Program-made: the position numbers and the translations under genes
From: Candidatus Petromonas tenebris
Lineage (GTDB): Bacteria; Bacillota; Clostridia; Peptostreptococcales; Caminicellaceae
Length of the DNA: 64,000 bases
Direction of reading: 5' to 3'
NCBI GenBank assembly: GCA_014236755.1
Contig: JACCKY010000001.1
Span: forward strand, 1 to 64,000
Shown: positions 1-8,816 of the stretch, in pieces
Layout of the letters: every line of letters starts with the position of its first letter
How positions within the stretch are numbered: the first letter of the stretch is position 1
The notes under the pieces: model-generated
What the model saw: the letters and a program-made list of their open reading frames with translations, nothing else
Databases searched by the model: none
Told to the model about the DNA's origin: nothing

Positions 1-1
1 G

Positions 2-409
2 GAAATCACTGAAAGTACAGCTATGATGGATATGAATCTTACTGTGGAAATACTGCATAAGTTAAAGACTATGAGGCTAAGAATTTCTCTAGGTGATTTT
101 GGAGTAGGATATTCGGCACTTAACTATTTAAAGGAATTACCTATAGATATTATAAAAATGGATAAGAGCTTTGTAAAAAATATCATTATTAAGCCCGATG
201 AGACTGCAATTGTAAAGGCAGTAACTGATCTAGCCCAGAACATGAAGCTGAAAGTTACTACTGAAGGAGTAGAAACGGAGAAACAACTAAAATTTTGGCA
301 AAAACAAAAATGTGACTAGGGGCAAGGATATTTTTTCAGTAGGCCATTACCATCTAAGGAAATAGAAAAGTTATTTAAGATTGAGCAAATAATAAAAAAG
401 AGCACGTAA
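2..409 (+). pseudogene. EAL-domain (c-di-GMP phosphodiesterase-like) C-terminal part, interrupted by a stop
   Basis: The reading frame is already open at base 2 and begins with EITESTAM, the EITES motif of EAL domains, so the gene starts left of the window. It continues through GDFGVGYSALNYLKELPID and IIKMDKSFV, both EAL landmarks. At 317-319 a TAG falls inside the last conserved block: CD, stop, then GQGYFFSRPLP in the same frame, running on to a TAA at 407-409. An intact EAL domain reads through here, so this is a nonsense mutation. In addition the usual DDFGTG metal-binding motif is GDFGVG, with one acidic ligand lost. The product is therefore probably catalytically dead, and truncated unless the stop is read through. 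A sequencing error could explain the stop but not the degenerate motif. Confidence 0.8.
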
Positions 410-815
410 TGATCTACCTTGCACCATTATAGATAGCTTATTACCTAGCTATGATCTTTCGACCACAACCAAGCAGGTCACCACCTATAATGATGGGTTG
501 TTCGACCCTGCATGATATCTTAACAACCCTATGCAATCTCTCGACTGCATAGAATCATTAGCAGCATACTGCATTTGCAGTATACTACGTCGACACCACA
601 CAGGATCTTAGCTCGACCTTATATGATAGGTTGGGACCTTATTGCAATCATACTTACATACGACTACAATAAAACCTTTCCCAACCATATAAGATCTTCC
701 CTCCGACTGCATACTAGCCTCAATGACCAGTATGCAATCTTCGGCCGACCCATATATACCCCGAATCGGAGCATATATGAGTCTTGGCTCAACCATTACG
801 TACCCTTCGTTATTA
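410..815 (-). ncRNA. Candidate large structured RNA (family not recognised)
   Basis: This stretch has no convincing gene but is packed with inverted repeats. Read on the minus strand they form, in order: a hairpin at 751-779 (about 13 bp), one at 705-739 (13 bp), a long bulged stem closing 615-696 with a hairpin at 641-670 inside it, a hairpin at 561-588 (about 12 bp), one at 529-552 (10 bp closed by a GAGA loop of the GNRA type), a stem at 495-529 (8 bp), and a stem closing 423-494 with a hairpin at 433-452 inside it. Where an arm is not perfectly complementary, the pair is G-U on the minus strand and would be A-C on the plus strand; I count about twelve such pairs and none the other way round. 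A possible promoter (TTGTCT at 833-838, TATAAT at 812-817, short 15-bp spacer) precedes it, and a six-T run lies at 394-399. It could also be the 3' part of the SASP transcript. Ends are approximate. Confidence 0.5.
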
Positions 816-878
816 TAGTAACCATTTTCATAAGACAATATTCTGGTAAATTTATGAAATTATAATACTACACTGATT

Positions 879-1061
879 TTAGCGTTTGCTGCCCAATTGC
901 TTTTCGGCGGCTTCAATTAATTTTTTTGAGCTTATAGAACCCTTTTTTTGACCAAAATTAGTATCATCTTCAAAAGTGTCTAATCCTAATTCATTAGCCA
1001 TTTCATATTTGAATTCATTTAGAGCAGCTTTTGCATTTGCGTCTAATTGTTTGCGAGCCAT
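879..1061 (-). CDS. Small acid-soluble spore protein, alpha/beta type, divergent
   Basis: The 60-residue protein starts MARKQLDANAKAALNEFKYE and continues MANELGLD, the helix and germination-protease cleavage region typical of alpha/beta SASPs, which coat and protect spore DNA. The second conserved block is unusual: where the family has an NGxVGGxMVKRLVE-type DNA-binding segment, this one has KKGSISSKKLIEAAEKQLG, keeping a GS and the final helix but losing the GG. Compare the canonical copy at 47532-47741. A good AAGGAGG ribosome binding site lies just upstream. The family assignment is firm; whether the changed block alters DNA binding is open. No intrinsic terminator is obvious downstream before the structured region. 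Confidence 0.85.
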   Translation of the reverse strand: MARKQLDANAKAALNEFKYEMANELGLDTFEDDTNFGQKKGSISSKKLIEAAEKQLGSKR

Positions 1062-1435
1062 GACAAACCTCCTTAAATTCTAATTTTATGGGTCCAGTAT
1101 TATTTTTTGCATAATTAAATATAAAATACATCCAAACAAGTTTTTTATTGATAAATTTAATTTTAAAAGTTTACCAAACTGATAATATATGAAATAATAA
1201 ATAGGAATTGGCAAAAATAATAAAAAGCTTTAAAAAGTATTAACAGTAAAGTAAGATATATATAACAAATACTATTATCAAATAATAATTAGTATCTCTG
1301 AATATGACACAAAAAATAGTTGCAAAGCCAGCATAATTTCAATATAATAAATAAAGTGCACATTTAATTTTGTTATCAATTGAAAAAAATAAATACTTTT
1401 TACATAAAGGTTATGTTTATTAATGAGGTGAAGAT
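1062..1435. other. Intergenic region between divergent genes
   Basis: This very A+T-rich stretch separates the minus-strand SASP gene from the plus-strand cation transporter, so it must hold both promoters. I see no coding signature, RNA element or long repeat in it. Confidence 0.6.
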
Positions 1436-2314
1436 ATGGATAAAAAAGACAGAGTAAGAATTGCAAACAGGATATCAATAGTAACAATTACAGGTAATAT
1501 AGTTTTGTCAGTAGTAAAAGTTATAGTAGGTTTTGTTGGCAGAAGTAGTGCAATTATTGCCGATGGTGTTCATTCCTTATCAGATGTATTTAGTACTGTG
1601 GTAGCTATGATTGGAGTCAAGCTTGCAACTAAGGAAGATGATGAAAATCATCCTTATGGTCACGAAAAACTTGAGCCGGTAATGGGTAAAGTACTTGCAA
1701 ATATATTGATAATAACAGCACTCTTTATAGGATATGAAGGTATAAAGACTATACTTCAAGGAGAATATTCTATACCTAGTAAAATTGCTATATATGCTGC
1801 AGTTTTATCTATAATAGCGAAGGAGTGGATGTATCGATATACAGTAATAGGAGCAAGAAAAATAGAAAGTCCGGCTTTGATGGCGGACGCGTGGCATCAC
1901 CGTTCTGACGCATTATCTTCAGTAGGTAGTTTGATAGGTGTTGCTGGGGCAGTGATGGGTTATCCCATATTAGATCCAATAGCATCTATTATCATAAGTA
2001 TTTTAGTAGCAAAGGTTGGTGTAGATATCTATCTCCAATCAGTCAAAGATCTTATAGATTCTGCTGCTGATGAAGAAACGGTATTGGATATTAAAAAAAT
2101 AATATTGGAAACACGAGGAGTTATACGGATTGATGAACTCAAGACCAGAAGACATGCAAATAAACTATATGTAGATATAGAAATTTCAGTGGATCAAAAT
2201 TTGTCTGTTTCTCAGGCACATAAAATAGCAGAAGACGTACATGATAATATAGAAAAAAAGTTTAAGAAAGTAAAACACTGTATGGTTCATGTAAATCCTT
2301 TTGGAGGAATATAA
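1436..2314 (+). CDS. Cation diffusion facilitator (CDF) family metal efflux protein
   Basis: The 292-residue protein has the length and layout of the CDF family: an N-terminal membrane domain of about six helices (residues roughly 10-200) and a cytosolic C-terminal domain. The metal-site motifs are visible: ADGVHSLSDV in helix 2 and DAWHHRSDAL in helix 5 each contain the Asp/His pattern that binds the transported divalent cation. The loop ENHPYGHEKLEP is also characteristic. CDF proteins exchange Zn, Fe, Mn or Co for protons across the inner membrane; the metal cannot be told from sequence here. GAGGTG precedes the ATG at good spacing. It stands alone, with no adjacent metal regulator. Confidence 0.9.
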   Translation: MDKKDRVRIANRISIVTITGNIVLSVVKVIVGFVGRSSAIIADGVHSLSDVFSTVVAMIGVKLATKEDDENHPYGHEKLEPVMGKVLANILIITALFIGYEGIKTILQGEYSIPSKIAIYAAVLSIIAKEWMYRYTVIGARKIESPALMADAWHHRSDALSSVGSLIGVAGAVMGYPILDPIASIIISILVAKVGVDIYLQSVKDLIDSAADEETVLDIKKIILETRGVIRIDELKTRRHANKLYVDIEISVDQNLSVSQAHKIAEDVHDNIEKKFKKVKHCMVHVNPFGGI

Positions 2315-2488
2315 ATCTTCCCGCTAAGATATATGTAGAGACAAGAAATTTGATTTTTAGGATTTCCTGCCTTTAAATTGCAGTCAATATGAAAAAAATA
2401 ACAAGTAGTAATTTATATAATTGTACTTATTTTGATTAATAATATAGATAAGTAACCTTATGTAAAATCAAATATATCTTACAAGAAG

Positions 2489-2758
2489 GTGATTAAAATA
2501 AATCTGGAAAACCTTATAGATGAGGCAGAAAATTTAATAAAAAGTGAAGATAGCATAGGCTATAACGAACAGGCATTAGAACAAAAAAGAGAAAAATGGA
2601 TAAGTAAAAGTATTTCCTTCTTAAAAGATAATTATTCTGATAGTGTATTGACTACAGATTTCATAAAGGAAAGTGAAAAGCTAGATAAAAGCTATAGTAC
2701 TTTACTAGGGATATTAAAAGGGTTAAAGGATGTAGAAGATGAAATAGATATAGAGTAA
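2489..2758 (+). CDS. Small acidic helical protein of unknown function
   Basis: I do not recognise this 89-residue product. It is rich in Glu, Lys, Leu and Ile, has no Cys, no signal peptide and no membrane segment, and looks wholly helical. The start is odd: the ribosome-binding-like AAGAAGGTGAT overlaps the GTG at 2489, which leaves no spacing. The in-frame ATT (2492), ATA (2498) or CTG (2504) would be better spaced but are rare starts. A stem-loop with a T-rich tail follows, so it is probably transcribed on its own. Confidence 0.6.
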   Translation: MIKINLENLIDEAENLIKSEDSIGYNEQALEQKREKWISKSISFLKDNYSDSVLTTDFIKESEKLDKSYSTLLGILKGLKDVEDEIDIE

Positions 2759-2797
2759 AGATAGAAAAAAATGTTATAGGAAACATGTTAAAGACCA

Positions 2798-2830
2798 GTG
2801 TGTTACCATAGGGTAGCACTTTTATTTTAA
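2798..2830 (+). terminator. Intrinsic terminator
   Basis: An 8-bp stem (GTGTTACC with GGGTAGCAC) closes a four-base loop and is followed by a T-rich tract. It lies between the small protein gene and the aminotransferase. Confidence 0.65.
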
Positions 2831-2900
2831 TTGTAAAAACTTAAGAATCATGTTGTATTTCCGCTATAATAAGAGATATAATAACAGCGGAGGTGAATTT

Positions 2901-3737
2901 ATGGAAAATGAGTCCATTTTAGATTATGTAATACACAACGATAAAATCTGCTCTGTAAATGAAGTAAATCTGATAGAAGAATTAAAAAAGCCTTCTATAT
3001 ACGAAGTTATAAGAATTATTGATGGAATACCCTTATACTTAGAAGAACACCTTGAAAGATTTAGAAAATCTGCAAGGTTAACTGGAATAAAAATAACTAA
3101 AACCGATGAAGAAATAGTCAATAAAATATATGAACTCATAAAAATAAATAAAGAGTATAATCTAAATATAAAAATATTATTTAATAATTCTTTGCATGGT
3201 AAGGGAAATATTTATTTTTATTTTGTTAAAAGCTTTTATCCATTAAAGACTATGTACAAAAAAGGTATACATACTATATTTTACAGGACGGAAAGAGAGA
3301 ATCCGAATGCTAAAACTGCAAATAAAGAATTAAGAGAGTTAATAGCACGAGCTAGGGAAAAGGAAAAGGCCTTTGAGGCTCTCCTCGTTAACAGTAAAGA
3401 TCAGATTACCGAAGGGAGCCGTTCAAATATATTTTTTGTAAAGAATGGAAAACTTCATACTCCCCCTTCAGAAAAAGTGTTATTAGGTGTTACGAGAACC
3501 AAAGTTGTGGAGCTTAGTAAGTTAAATAATATAGACTTGATAGAAAAGGATATCCTTGTTGATGACATAACTAAATACGATGGAGCATTTATAACTGGCA
3601 CATCTATAAATGTATTGCCGATAAAAAGCATAGATAAAACAATTTTAAATTCACAGAATAACGATTTAGTTAAACATATCATGGGAATATATGAACAAGA
3701 TATGAAAAATTATATTAATACAAGAAAAGAATTGTAA
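2901..3737 (+). CDS. PLP-dependent aminotransferase, class IV (BCAT/PabC/D-amino acid type)
   Basis: The reading frame is open from 2850, but the ATG at 2901 follows GGAGGTGAATTT and fits the family start, giving 278 residues. The class IV fold is shown by NAKTANKELREL with the presumed PLP lysine near residue 138, EGSRSNIFFVKNGKL, and LLGVTRTKVVEL. Members include branched-chain aminotransferase, aminodeoxychorismate lyase and D-alanine aminotransferase; sequence alone does not separate them here. The gene sits 13 bp ahead of pepT and is probably co-transcribed with it, which suggests amino-acid metabolism rather than folate synthesis, although folC lies elsewhere in the window. Confidence 0.85.
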   Translation: MENESILDYVIHNDKICSVNEVNLIEELKKPSIYEVIRIIDGIPLYLEEHLERFRKSARLTGIKITKTDEEIVNKIYELIKINKEYNLNIKILFNNSLHGKGNIYFYFVKSFYPLKTMYKKGIHTIFYRTERENPNAKTANKELRELIARAREKEKAFEALLVNSKDQITEGSRSNIFFVKNGKLHTPPSEKVLLGVTRTKVVELSKLNNIDLIEKDILVDDITKYDGAFITGTSINVLPIKSIDKTILNSQNNDLVKHIMGIYEQDMKNYINTRKEL

Positions 3738-3750
3738 GGAGATGTGAAGT

Positions 3751-4974
3751 ATGGAAAAAGTGGTTCAAAGATTTTTAAAGTATGTAAAAATTGATACCAA
3801 ATCTGATCCGGAGTCAGATACCTGTCCTAGTACAGAAAAACAATTTAATCTTGCAAAGGTGTTGGCAGAGGAGCTTAAAGAGCTCAAATTAAAAGATGTA
3901 AGCATGGATGAGAATGGTTATGTTATGGCTACTCTGCCAGCAAATACCGATGAGGAAATCCCAGTTATAGGCTTTGTAGCTCATATGGATACAAGCCCTG
4001 ATATATCAGGTGCTGATGTAAACCCACAAATAGTTAAAAATTACGATGGAGGAGATATAGTCCTAAATAAGGAAAAGAATATCGTTTTATCTCCAAGGGA
4101 TTTTCCGGAGCTAAAAAAATATGTGGGACAGGACTTAATAACTACCGATGGTACAACTCTTTTGGGAGCAGATGATAAGGCTGGTATAGCAGAAATAATG
4201 GATGCATTAGAGTACTTAGTAGAGAATCCTGATATAAAACATGGTACAATAAAGGTTGCCTTTACTCCGGACGAGGAAATTGGAAGAGGAGCTGATAATT
4301 TTAATATAGAAAAGTTTGGTGCAGACTTTGCGTATACCGTTGACGGTGGAGAAATTGGAGAGCTTGAGTATGAAAACTTTAACGCAGCCTATGCAAAGGT
4401 AAAAATAAACGGAAGAAATGTGCATCCAGGTTCTGCAAAAAATAAGATGGTCAACTCTATACTTGTAGCAATGGAGTTTAACTCGATGCTTCCAGTAAAT
4501 GAAAGACCTGCCCATACTGAAGGATATGAAGGCTTTTATCATTTAAACAATATAGAGGGAGATGTAGAACAGACTACCCTGCATTATATTATCAGAGATC
4601 ATGATAAGAAAAAATTTGAAGAAAAGAAACAGAGAGTAGAAAGAATCGTAAAATACTTAAATGACAATATTGGCAAAGGAACTGTTGAACTTCAAATGGA
4701 AGATCAGTATTATAACATGAAGGAAAAAATTGAACCAGTTATACATATAGTTGAAACTGCCGAAAGGGCTATGGAGGAGGTAGGAGTTAAACCTATAAGA
4801 AAACCCGTTAGAGGCGGCACTGACGGGGCAAGACTTTCATATATGGGACTTCCCTGTCCAAATATTTTCACTGGAGGGCACAACTTTCATGGCAAATTTG
4901 AATACATACCTATAGATTCTATGAAAAAGGCTTCAGAGGTCATTGTAAAAATAATAGAACTTAGCAGCAGATAA
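3751..4974 (+). CDS. pepT: Peptidase T (tripeptide aminopeptidase)
   Basis: This is a 407-residue M20B zinc aminopeptidase that releases the N-terminal residue from tripeptides in the cytosol. Di-zinc site motifs are in place: VAHMDTSPD (His and catalytic Asp), [15 protein letters not shown] (bridging Asp), [11 protein letters not shown] (catalytic Glu pair) and [12 protein letters not shown] (C-terminal His). [17 protein letters not shown] is the family-specific block before the last ligand. Length matches known PepT (about 408). The start has AAGGAGATG upstream. Confidence 0.95.
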   Translation: MEKVVQRFLKYVKIDTKSDPESDTCPSTEKQFNLAKVLAEELKELKLKDVSMDENGYVMATLPANTDEEIPVIGFVAHMDTSPDISGADVNPQIVKNYDGGDIVLNKEKNIVLSPRDFPELKKYVGQDLITTDGTTLLGADDKAGIAEIMDALEYLVENPDIKHGTIKVAFTPDEEIGRGADNFNIEKFGADFAYTVDGGEIGELEYENFNAAYAKVKINGRNVHPGSAKNKMVNSILVAMEFNSMLPVNERPAHTEGYEGFYHLNNIEGDVEQTTLHYIIRDHDKKKFEEKKQRVERIVKYLNDNIGKGTVELQMEDQYYNMKEKIEPVIHIVETAERAMEEVGVKPIRKPVRGGTDGARLSYMGLPCPNIFTGGHNFHGKFEYIPIDSMKKASEVIVKIIELSSR

Positions 4975-4979
4975 TCAAA

Positions 4980-5005
4980 GTCTCCCAATTTTTTAATTGG
5001 GAGAC
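4980..5005. terminator. Hairpin between convergent genes
   Basis: An 11-bp perfect stem (GTCTCCCAATT with AATTGGGAGAC) and T4 loop sits between pepT and the convergent stress protein gene. There is no clear T-tract on either side, so it may act as a weak two-way terminator or as a transcript-stabilising end. Confidence 0.5.
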
Positions 5006-5018
5006 AAAGGAAGGGTTA

Positions 5019-5447
5019 TTATCTTATTACCAATACTGGAATAGTTGCATGATGAACCACTTTATTGGTTACGCTTCCTAATAAAAATCTTTTAGTTCTC
5101 GACATGCCATGGGTACACATTATAATCATGTCGCAATTTTCTTTTTCAGCAACATCAAGTATGGCACCAGCAGGATCACCTACAGTAATTTTGGTGCTGA
5201 CTTTTATATTTGTGTTAGCAAAGAATTTTTTCGCTTCTTCTACGATCTTTGTGGCGGTTTCTCTTGGAGAGTTTTCGGACTCATTTAATGAAATTGCTTC
5301 ATAAGACCATCCAAAGGCAGGCATAATATTTTGAGCATTAAAAATAAGAATTTCCGCACCGAATTTTTCAGCTAAGTCTTTTGCATATTCATAGGACTTA
5401 AAGCAGGCTTCTGAACCATCAATTGGGAGCAAAATCTTTTTCATCAT
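5019..5447 (-). CDS. Universal stress protein (UspA family)
   Basis: The 142-residue protein has the UspA fold signature: KKILLPIDGSE at the N-terminus, GDPAGAILDVAEKENCDMI in the middle and LLGSVTNKVVHHA near the end, finishing PVLVIR. ATP-binding members have G-x2-G-x9-G-S/T; here the block is HGMSRTKRFLLGS, so the second glycine is an arginine and nucleotide binding is uncertain. The family is cytosolic and acts in stress resistance. AAAGGAG lies upstream of the start. It is monocistronic. Confidence 0.92.
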   Translation of the reverse strand: MMKKILLPIDGSEACFKSYEYAKDLAEKFGAEILIFNAQNIMPAFGWSYEAISLNESENSPRETATKIVEEAKKFFANTNIKVSTKITVGDPAGAILDVAEKENCDMIIMCTHGMSRTKRFLLGSVTNKVVHHATIPVLVIR

Positions 5448-5696
5448 AAATATACATCTCCTTTCAAAAAATATTTATTATAAATATATATATACCATAC
5501 TGTTATGTTCTTTAAACTATTAAAAAAACATCGTTAAATTTTACGGCATAAAAATTAAAACATTTTTTGAATTTTTTTGAAAATTCAGAAGGATTTTAGC
5601 TTTTTATATAAAATAGTATACAGTATGTATAAAATAGTTTATAATTGTATTTAGGGGCAATAAAGTAATTAGATATATATGGGGGGAGCATGTATC

Positions 5697-5906
5697 ATGA
5701 TGAAAACGAAGGAAGAATTACAAGAATTAACTGTATTAGTTAATAAATTTGTAGACTTTGCTAGAGAACTGAAAAGAGAAGGGAAAATTGATGAGGAACA
5801 ATATCAGTATTTAACTAAAACTAAAATCGAATTTCTAAAAGAAACAAAGGAGAATAACTATATAAGTAAAAATTTAGAAGTTGTAGAAAATGACCTTTTT
5901 TATTAA
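5697..5906 (+). CDS. Small helical protein of an in-window paralogous family
   Basis: The 69-residue protein starts at the ATG after GGGGGGAG (an upstream ATG at 5679 overlaps that site). I do not recognise it, but the segment KFVDFARELKREGKIDEEQY followed by LTKTKIEFLKE matches the tiny protein at 39682-39816 over about 33 residues (KFLDFCEEMRRQGKIDDELY, then LTKNKIKFLSN). It is charged, helical and cytosolic. Its last codons and stop lie inside the left arm of an intrinsic terminator. Confidence 0.75.
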   Translation: MMKTKEELQELTVLVNKFVDFARELKREGKIDEEQYQYLTKTKIEFLKETKENNYISKNLEVVENDLFY

Positions 5907-5924
5907 ATAGAGGTCATTTTTTTT
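5889..5924 (+). terminator. Intrinsic terminator overlapping the stop codon
   Basis: The stem AATGACCT (5889-5896) pairs with AGGTCATT (5911-5918) and is followed by a run of about nine T. The left arm encodes the last residues of the preceding small gene. Confidence 0.85.
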
Positions 5925-6067
5925 AGACTTTTGTTCTGTTTTAAATAAGATATAATTATATAGAGTAAGACATAAATACAAATGTTTTAGTTTGTTTATA
6001 TTCTACCACAAACCTTTGAACTTAAGGATAGATTAGTTTCTATATTAATTAATAAAGGAGTTTTATT

Positions 6068-8047
6068 ATGAAGGAGAAAAGAATAAAATTTACCTGTCCC
6101 TTAGATTGCTTTGATATATGTACAATGGTGGCACTAGTTAAGGATGATAGGATAACAAAAATTGAAGGTGATAAGGATCATCCTTTTACACAGGGATTTA
6201 TATGTAAAAAAGGTAAAAAGCATTTGGAAAGACTCTATCATCCTAAAAGAATATTAAATCCTAAGAAAAAAGTTAATGGAAAATGGATTGATATAAGCTT
6301 TGAGGAAGCTTTAGATGAGATAGCAGAAAAGCTAGTAAAAATTAAAGAAAAATATGGACCTAGCGCAGTGCTTCACTTTTATGACTCTGGATATGGAGGT
6401 ATAAGTAAAACTGTAGATAAGATGTTTTTCAACTATTATGGCGGGGCCACGGTTCATACCGGAAGTCTATGCTGGGGAGCCGGTATAGAGGCTCAAAAAA
6501 TCGATTTTGGTGGAAATAAGGGACATGCCCCTGAGGACTTGTTGAACTCAAAGACTATTATTATTTGGGGAAGAAATCCTGCAGATACAAATATACATCT
6601 CATGAAATATTTAACTGAAGCTAAGAAAAGGGGAGTGTATATCTACTTAATCGACCCTATTAGGACTAATACTGCTAGGATTGTATCAAAGCACGTAAGT
6701 ATAAAGCCATCTACAGATGGAGCGTTAGCCCTGGGAATGGCAAACTATATAATAAATGAAGGACTTCTAGATGAAGATTTTATAAAAAATTATGTAAAGG
6801 GATATGATGAATATAAAGAATACGTTCAAAGGTTTACATTAGACTATGTTGAAGAAGTTACGGGAATCCATAGAAATGAAATCAAAGAATTAGCTGAAAG
6901 CTATGCTAAAAATAAGCCATCGAGTATAATTATAGGCTATGGAATTCAGAGATATAAAAATGGAGGAAATAATATAAGAGCTATAGATGCATTGGGAGCC
7001 ATAACAGGCAATATCGGTGTGAATGGCGGTGGAGTCAATTACTCTAATAAATTGATAGGAGACTATATACAGGGTGAGGTAGCAAAAAGTGATAAATACG
7101 CTGTAAATAGAAGAACTTACTCAAAGGCAAAACTAGCACAGTTTATCATGAATGCAGACAATCCTCCTATAAAGTGCTTATTTATTACAAAGTCAAACCC
7201 TTTAGTTCAGGTTCCAAATATAAATGCAACCATAAAGGCCTTTGAAAAGGTTGACTTTAAAGTAGTTATTGACATGTTCATGACCGATACTGCTAAGGCT
7301 GCTGACTTGGTACTCCCCGCTACCAGTATATTAGAAGAGGACGATTTTATATATTCATCCATGTTTTCCCCATATCTAAATTATTCAAAACAGGTTATTC
7401 AGCCCATAAATGATATAATAGGAGAATATGAAATTTTCAGAACTTTGGCCAAAAAGGTGGGATTAAAGGAGTATCCTGACATAGATAGAGAGGAATTTTT
7501 CAGAAGGGAACTTAGACCCATTATGGAGGAGTTTGACATAAGTTATGAATATTTAAAAGAAAATCCATTTACCATAAAGAACAGAGATATACCATGGAAG
7601 GATAAAGAATTTGATACACCATCGGGGAAATATGAATTGTATTCAGAAATTGCAAAGGAAAAGGGACTAAGTCCTATTCCCGTATTTATACACGAAAAGA
7701 AAACTGAGGATGAATATAACATTAGAGTAATAACCCCCCATCATAGGGATTCCCTGCACTCACAGCACTTTGCTTTTAAAGAAGGTAAGCCAATAGCTTA
7801 TATTAATGAAAGAACCCTAAAGAAAAATAATCTTGATGTTACCAGGGCCGCTACAATAAAAACAAAGTATGGAAAGTTAACAGTTAATCTTGAAACTAGT
7901 GAAAATATCGGAGATGATATTATAATGATTTATGAAGGATGGTGGCATAAAAATGGATCTGTTAATCTATTGACTCCTGATGAAATAAGTGATATAGGTG
8001 AACAGGCAGTATATTATGAATGCTTTTGTAGCATAAAAAATATCTAA
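6068..8047 (+). CDS. Molybdopterin-dependent oxidoreductase (DMSO reductase superfamily)
   Basis: The 659-residue protein starts with an Fe-S motif, CPLDCFDIC followed by FICKKGK (C-x3-C-x3-C...C), and then has the Mo/W-bis-pyranopterin binding domains: GSLCWGAG, IIIWGRNPADTN, PSTDGALALGMANYII and NADNPPIKCLFITKSNP. The cysteine of GSLCWG could be the metal ligand. There is no twin-arginine signal, so the enzyme is cytosolic. The substrate is not evident. No Fe-S or membrane-anchor subunit is adjacent; the next gene, 16 bp on, is a tRNA-modifying enzyme. It is shorter than most formate dehydrogenase or nitrate reductase catalytic subunits. Confidence 0.88.
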   Translation: MKEKRIKFTCPLDCFDICTMVALVKDDRITKIEGDKDHPFTQGFICKKGKKHLERLYHPKRILNPKKKVNGKWIDISFEEALDEIAEKLVKIKEKYGPSAVLHFYDSGYGGISKTVDKMFFNYYGGATVHTGSLCWGAGIEAQKIDFGGNKGHAPEDLLNSKTIIIWGRNPADTNIHLMKYLTEAKKRGVYIYLIDPIRTNTARIVSKHVSIKPSTDGALALGMANYIINEGLLDEDFIKNYVKGYDEYKEYVQRFTLDYVEEVTGIHRNEIKELAESYAKNKPSSIIIGYGIQRYKNGGNNIRAIDALGAITGNIGVNGGGVNYSNKLIGDYIQGEVAKSDKYAVNRRTYSKAKLAQFIMNADNPPIKCLFITKSNPLVQVPNINATIKAFEKVDFKVVIDMFMTDTAKAADLVLPATSILEEDDFIYSSMFSPYLNYSKQVIQPINDIIGEYEIFRTLAKKVGLKEYPDIDREEFFRRELRPIMEEFDISYEYLKENPFTIKNRDIPWKDKEFDTPSGKYELYSEIAKEKGLSPIPVFIHEKKTEDEYNIRVITPHHRDSLHSQHFAFKEGKPIAYINERTLKKNNLDVTRAATIKTKYGKLTVNLETSENIGDDIIMIYEGWWHKNGSVNLLTPDEISDIGEQAVYYECFCSIKNI

Positions 8048-8063
8048 CATAGGAGGCATATTG

Positions 8064-8816
8064 ATGGCACTACATTCATTCTCGCGTACAGAATTATTAA
8101 TTGGAAAAGAAGGGCTTGAAAAACTGGCTCAAAAAAAGGTTGCAGTATTCGGAATAGGCGGTGTTGGGACCTTTGTGGTTGAAGGACTTGCAAGAACAGG
8201 CGTTAGAAGCTTTGTGCTGGTTGATGACGATGATATATGCTTAACCAATATAAACAGGCAAATACACGCACTTAGAAGCACAGTTGGGAGATCAAAGGTT
8301 GAGGTGATGAGAGAAAGAATATTAGATATTAATCCAAAAGCTGAGGTAATTACCTATAAAATGCTTTACAATTCAGAGACAGCTGAAAAGCTCTTAGCTG
8401 ATGACTATGATTATGTGGTTGATGCAATAGATATGGTTAGTTCAAAATTGGACTTGGCTGAAAGATGTTATAAAAAGGGCATACCGATTATAAGCAGCAT
8501 GGGGGCGGGAAACAAGCTTGATCCTACAAGATTTGAAGTTGAAGATATCTATAAAACCTCCATATGTCCTTTGGCAAAGGTGATGAGGAAGGAACTTAGG
8601 AAAAGGGGAGTTGAAAAATTAAAGGTAGTATATTCAAAAGAAAAGCCTATAAAGCCTATTAACACAACTTCTAACTGTAAAACCGACTGTATATGTACAA
8701 ACAAAGAAAGAACATGTACAGTGAGAAGACAGATTCCTGGAAGTGTTGCATTTGTTCCTTCAGCGGCTGGACTTATAATAGCATCTGAGGTTATGAAAGA
8801 CTTATTAAATTCTTAA
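8064..8816 (+). CDS. tcdA: tRNA threonylcarbamoyladenosine dehydratase
   Basis: The 250-residue protein belongs to the E1-like ThiF/MoeB superfamily: nucleotide site VFGIGGVGTFVVEGLARTG, then DDDDICLTNINRQ with the conserved Arg-Gln. The arrangement SMGAGNKLDPTRFEVEDI, CPLAKVMRKELRKRG and the C-terminal PGSVAFVPSAAGL is characteristic of TcdA (CsdL/YgdL), which cyclises t6A37 of tRNA to ct6A using ATP. A Cys-rich insert (CKTDCICTN) is present. The ATG at 8064 is preferred over TTG at 8061 for its 7-bp spacing from AGGAGG. Similar proteins can be mislabelled as MoeB; the molybdoenzyme upstream makes that worth checking. Confidence 0.88.
   Translation: MALHSFSRTELLIGKEGLEKLAQKKVAVFGIGGVGTFVVEGLARTGVRSFVLVDDDDICLTNINRQIHALRSTVGRSKVEVMRERILDINPKAEVITYKMLYNSETAEKLLADDYDYVVDAIDMVSSKLDLAERCYKKGIPIISSMGAGNKLDPTRFEVEDIYKTSICPLAKVMRKELRKRGVEKLKVVYSKEKPIKPINTTSNCKTDCICTNKERTCTVRRQIPGSVAFVPSAAGLIIASEVMKDLLNS

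Noticed and set aside
575-865. 96-codon plus-strand frame and an overlapping 76-codon minus-strand frame in the structured region
   Set aside because: Neither has a placed ribosome binding site or family resemblance, and both are explained by the strong inverted-repeat structure there.
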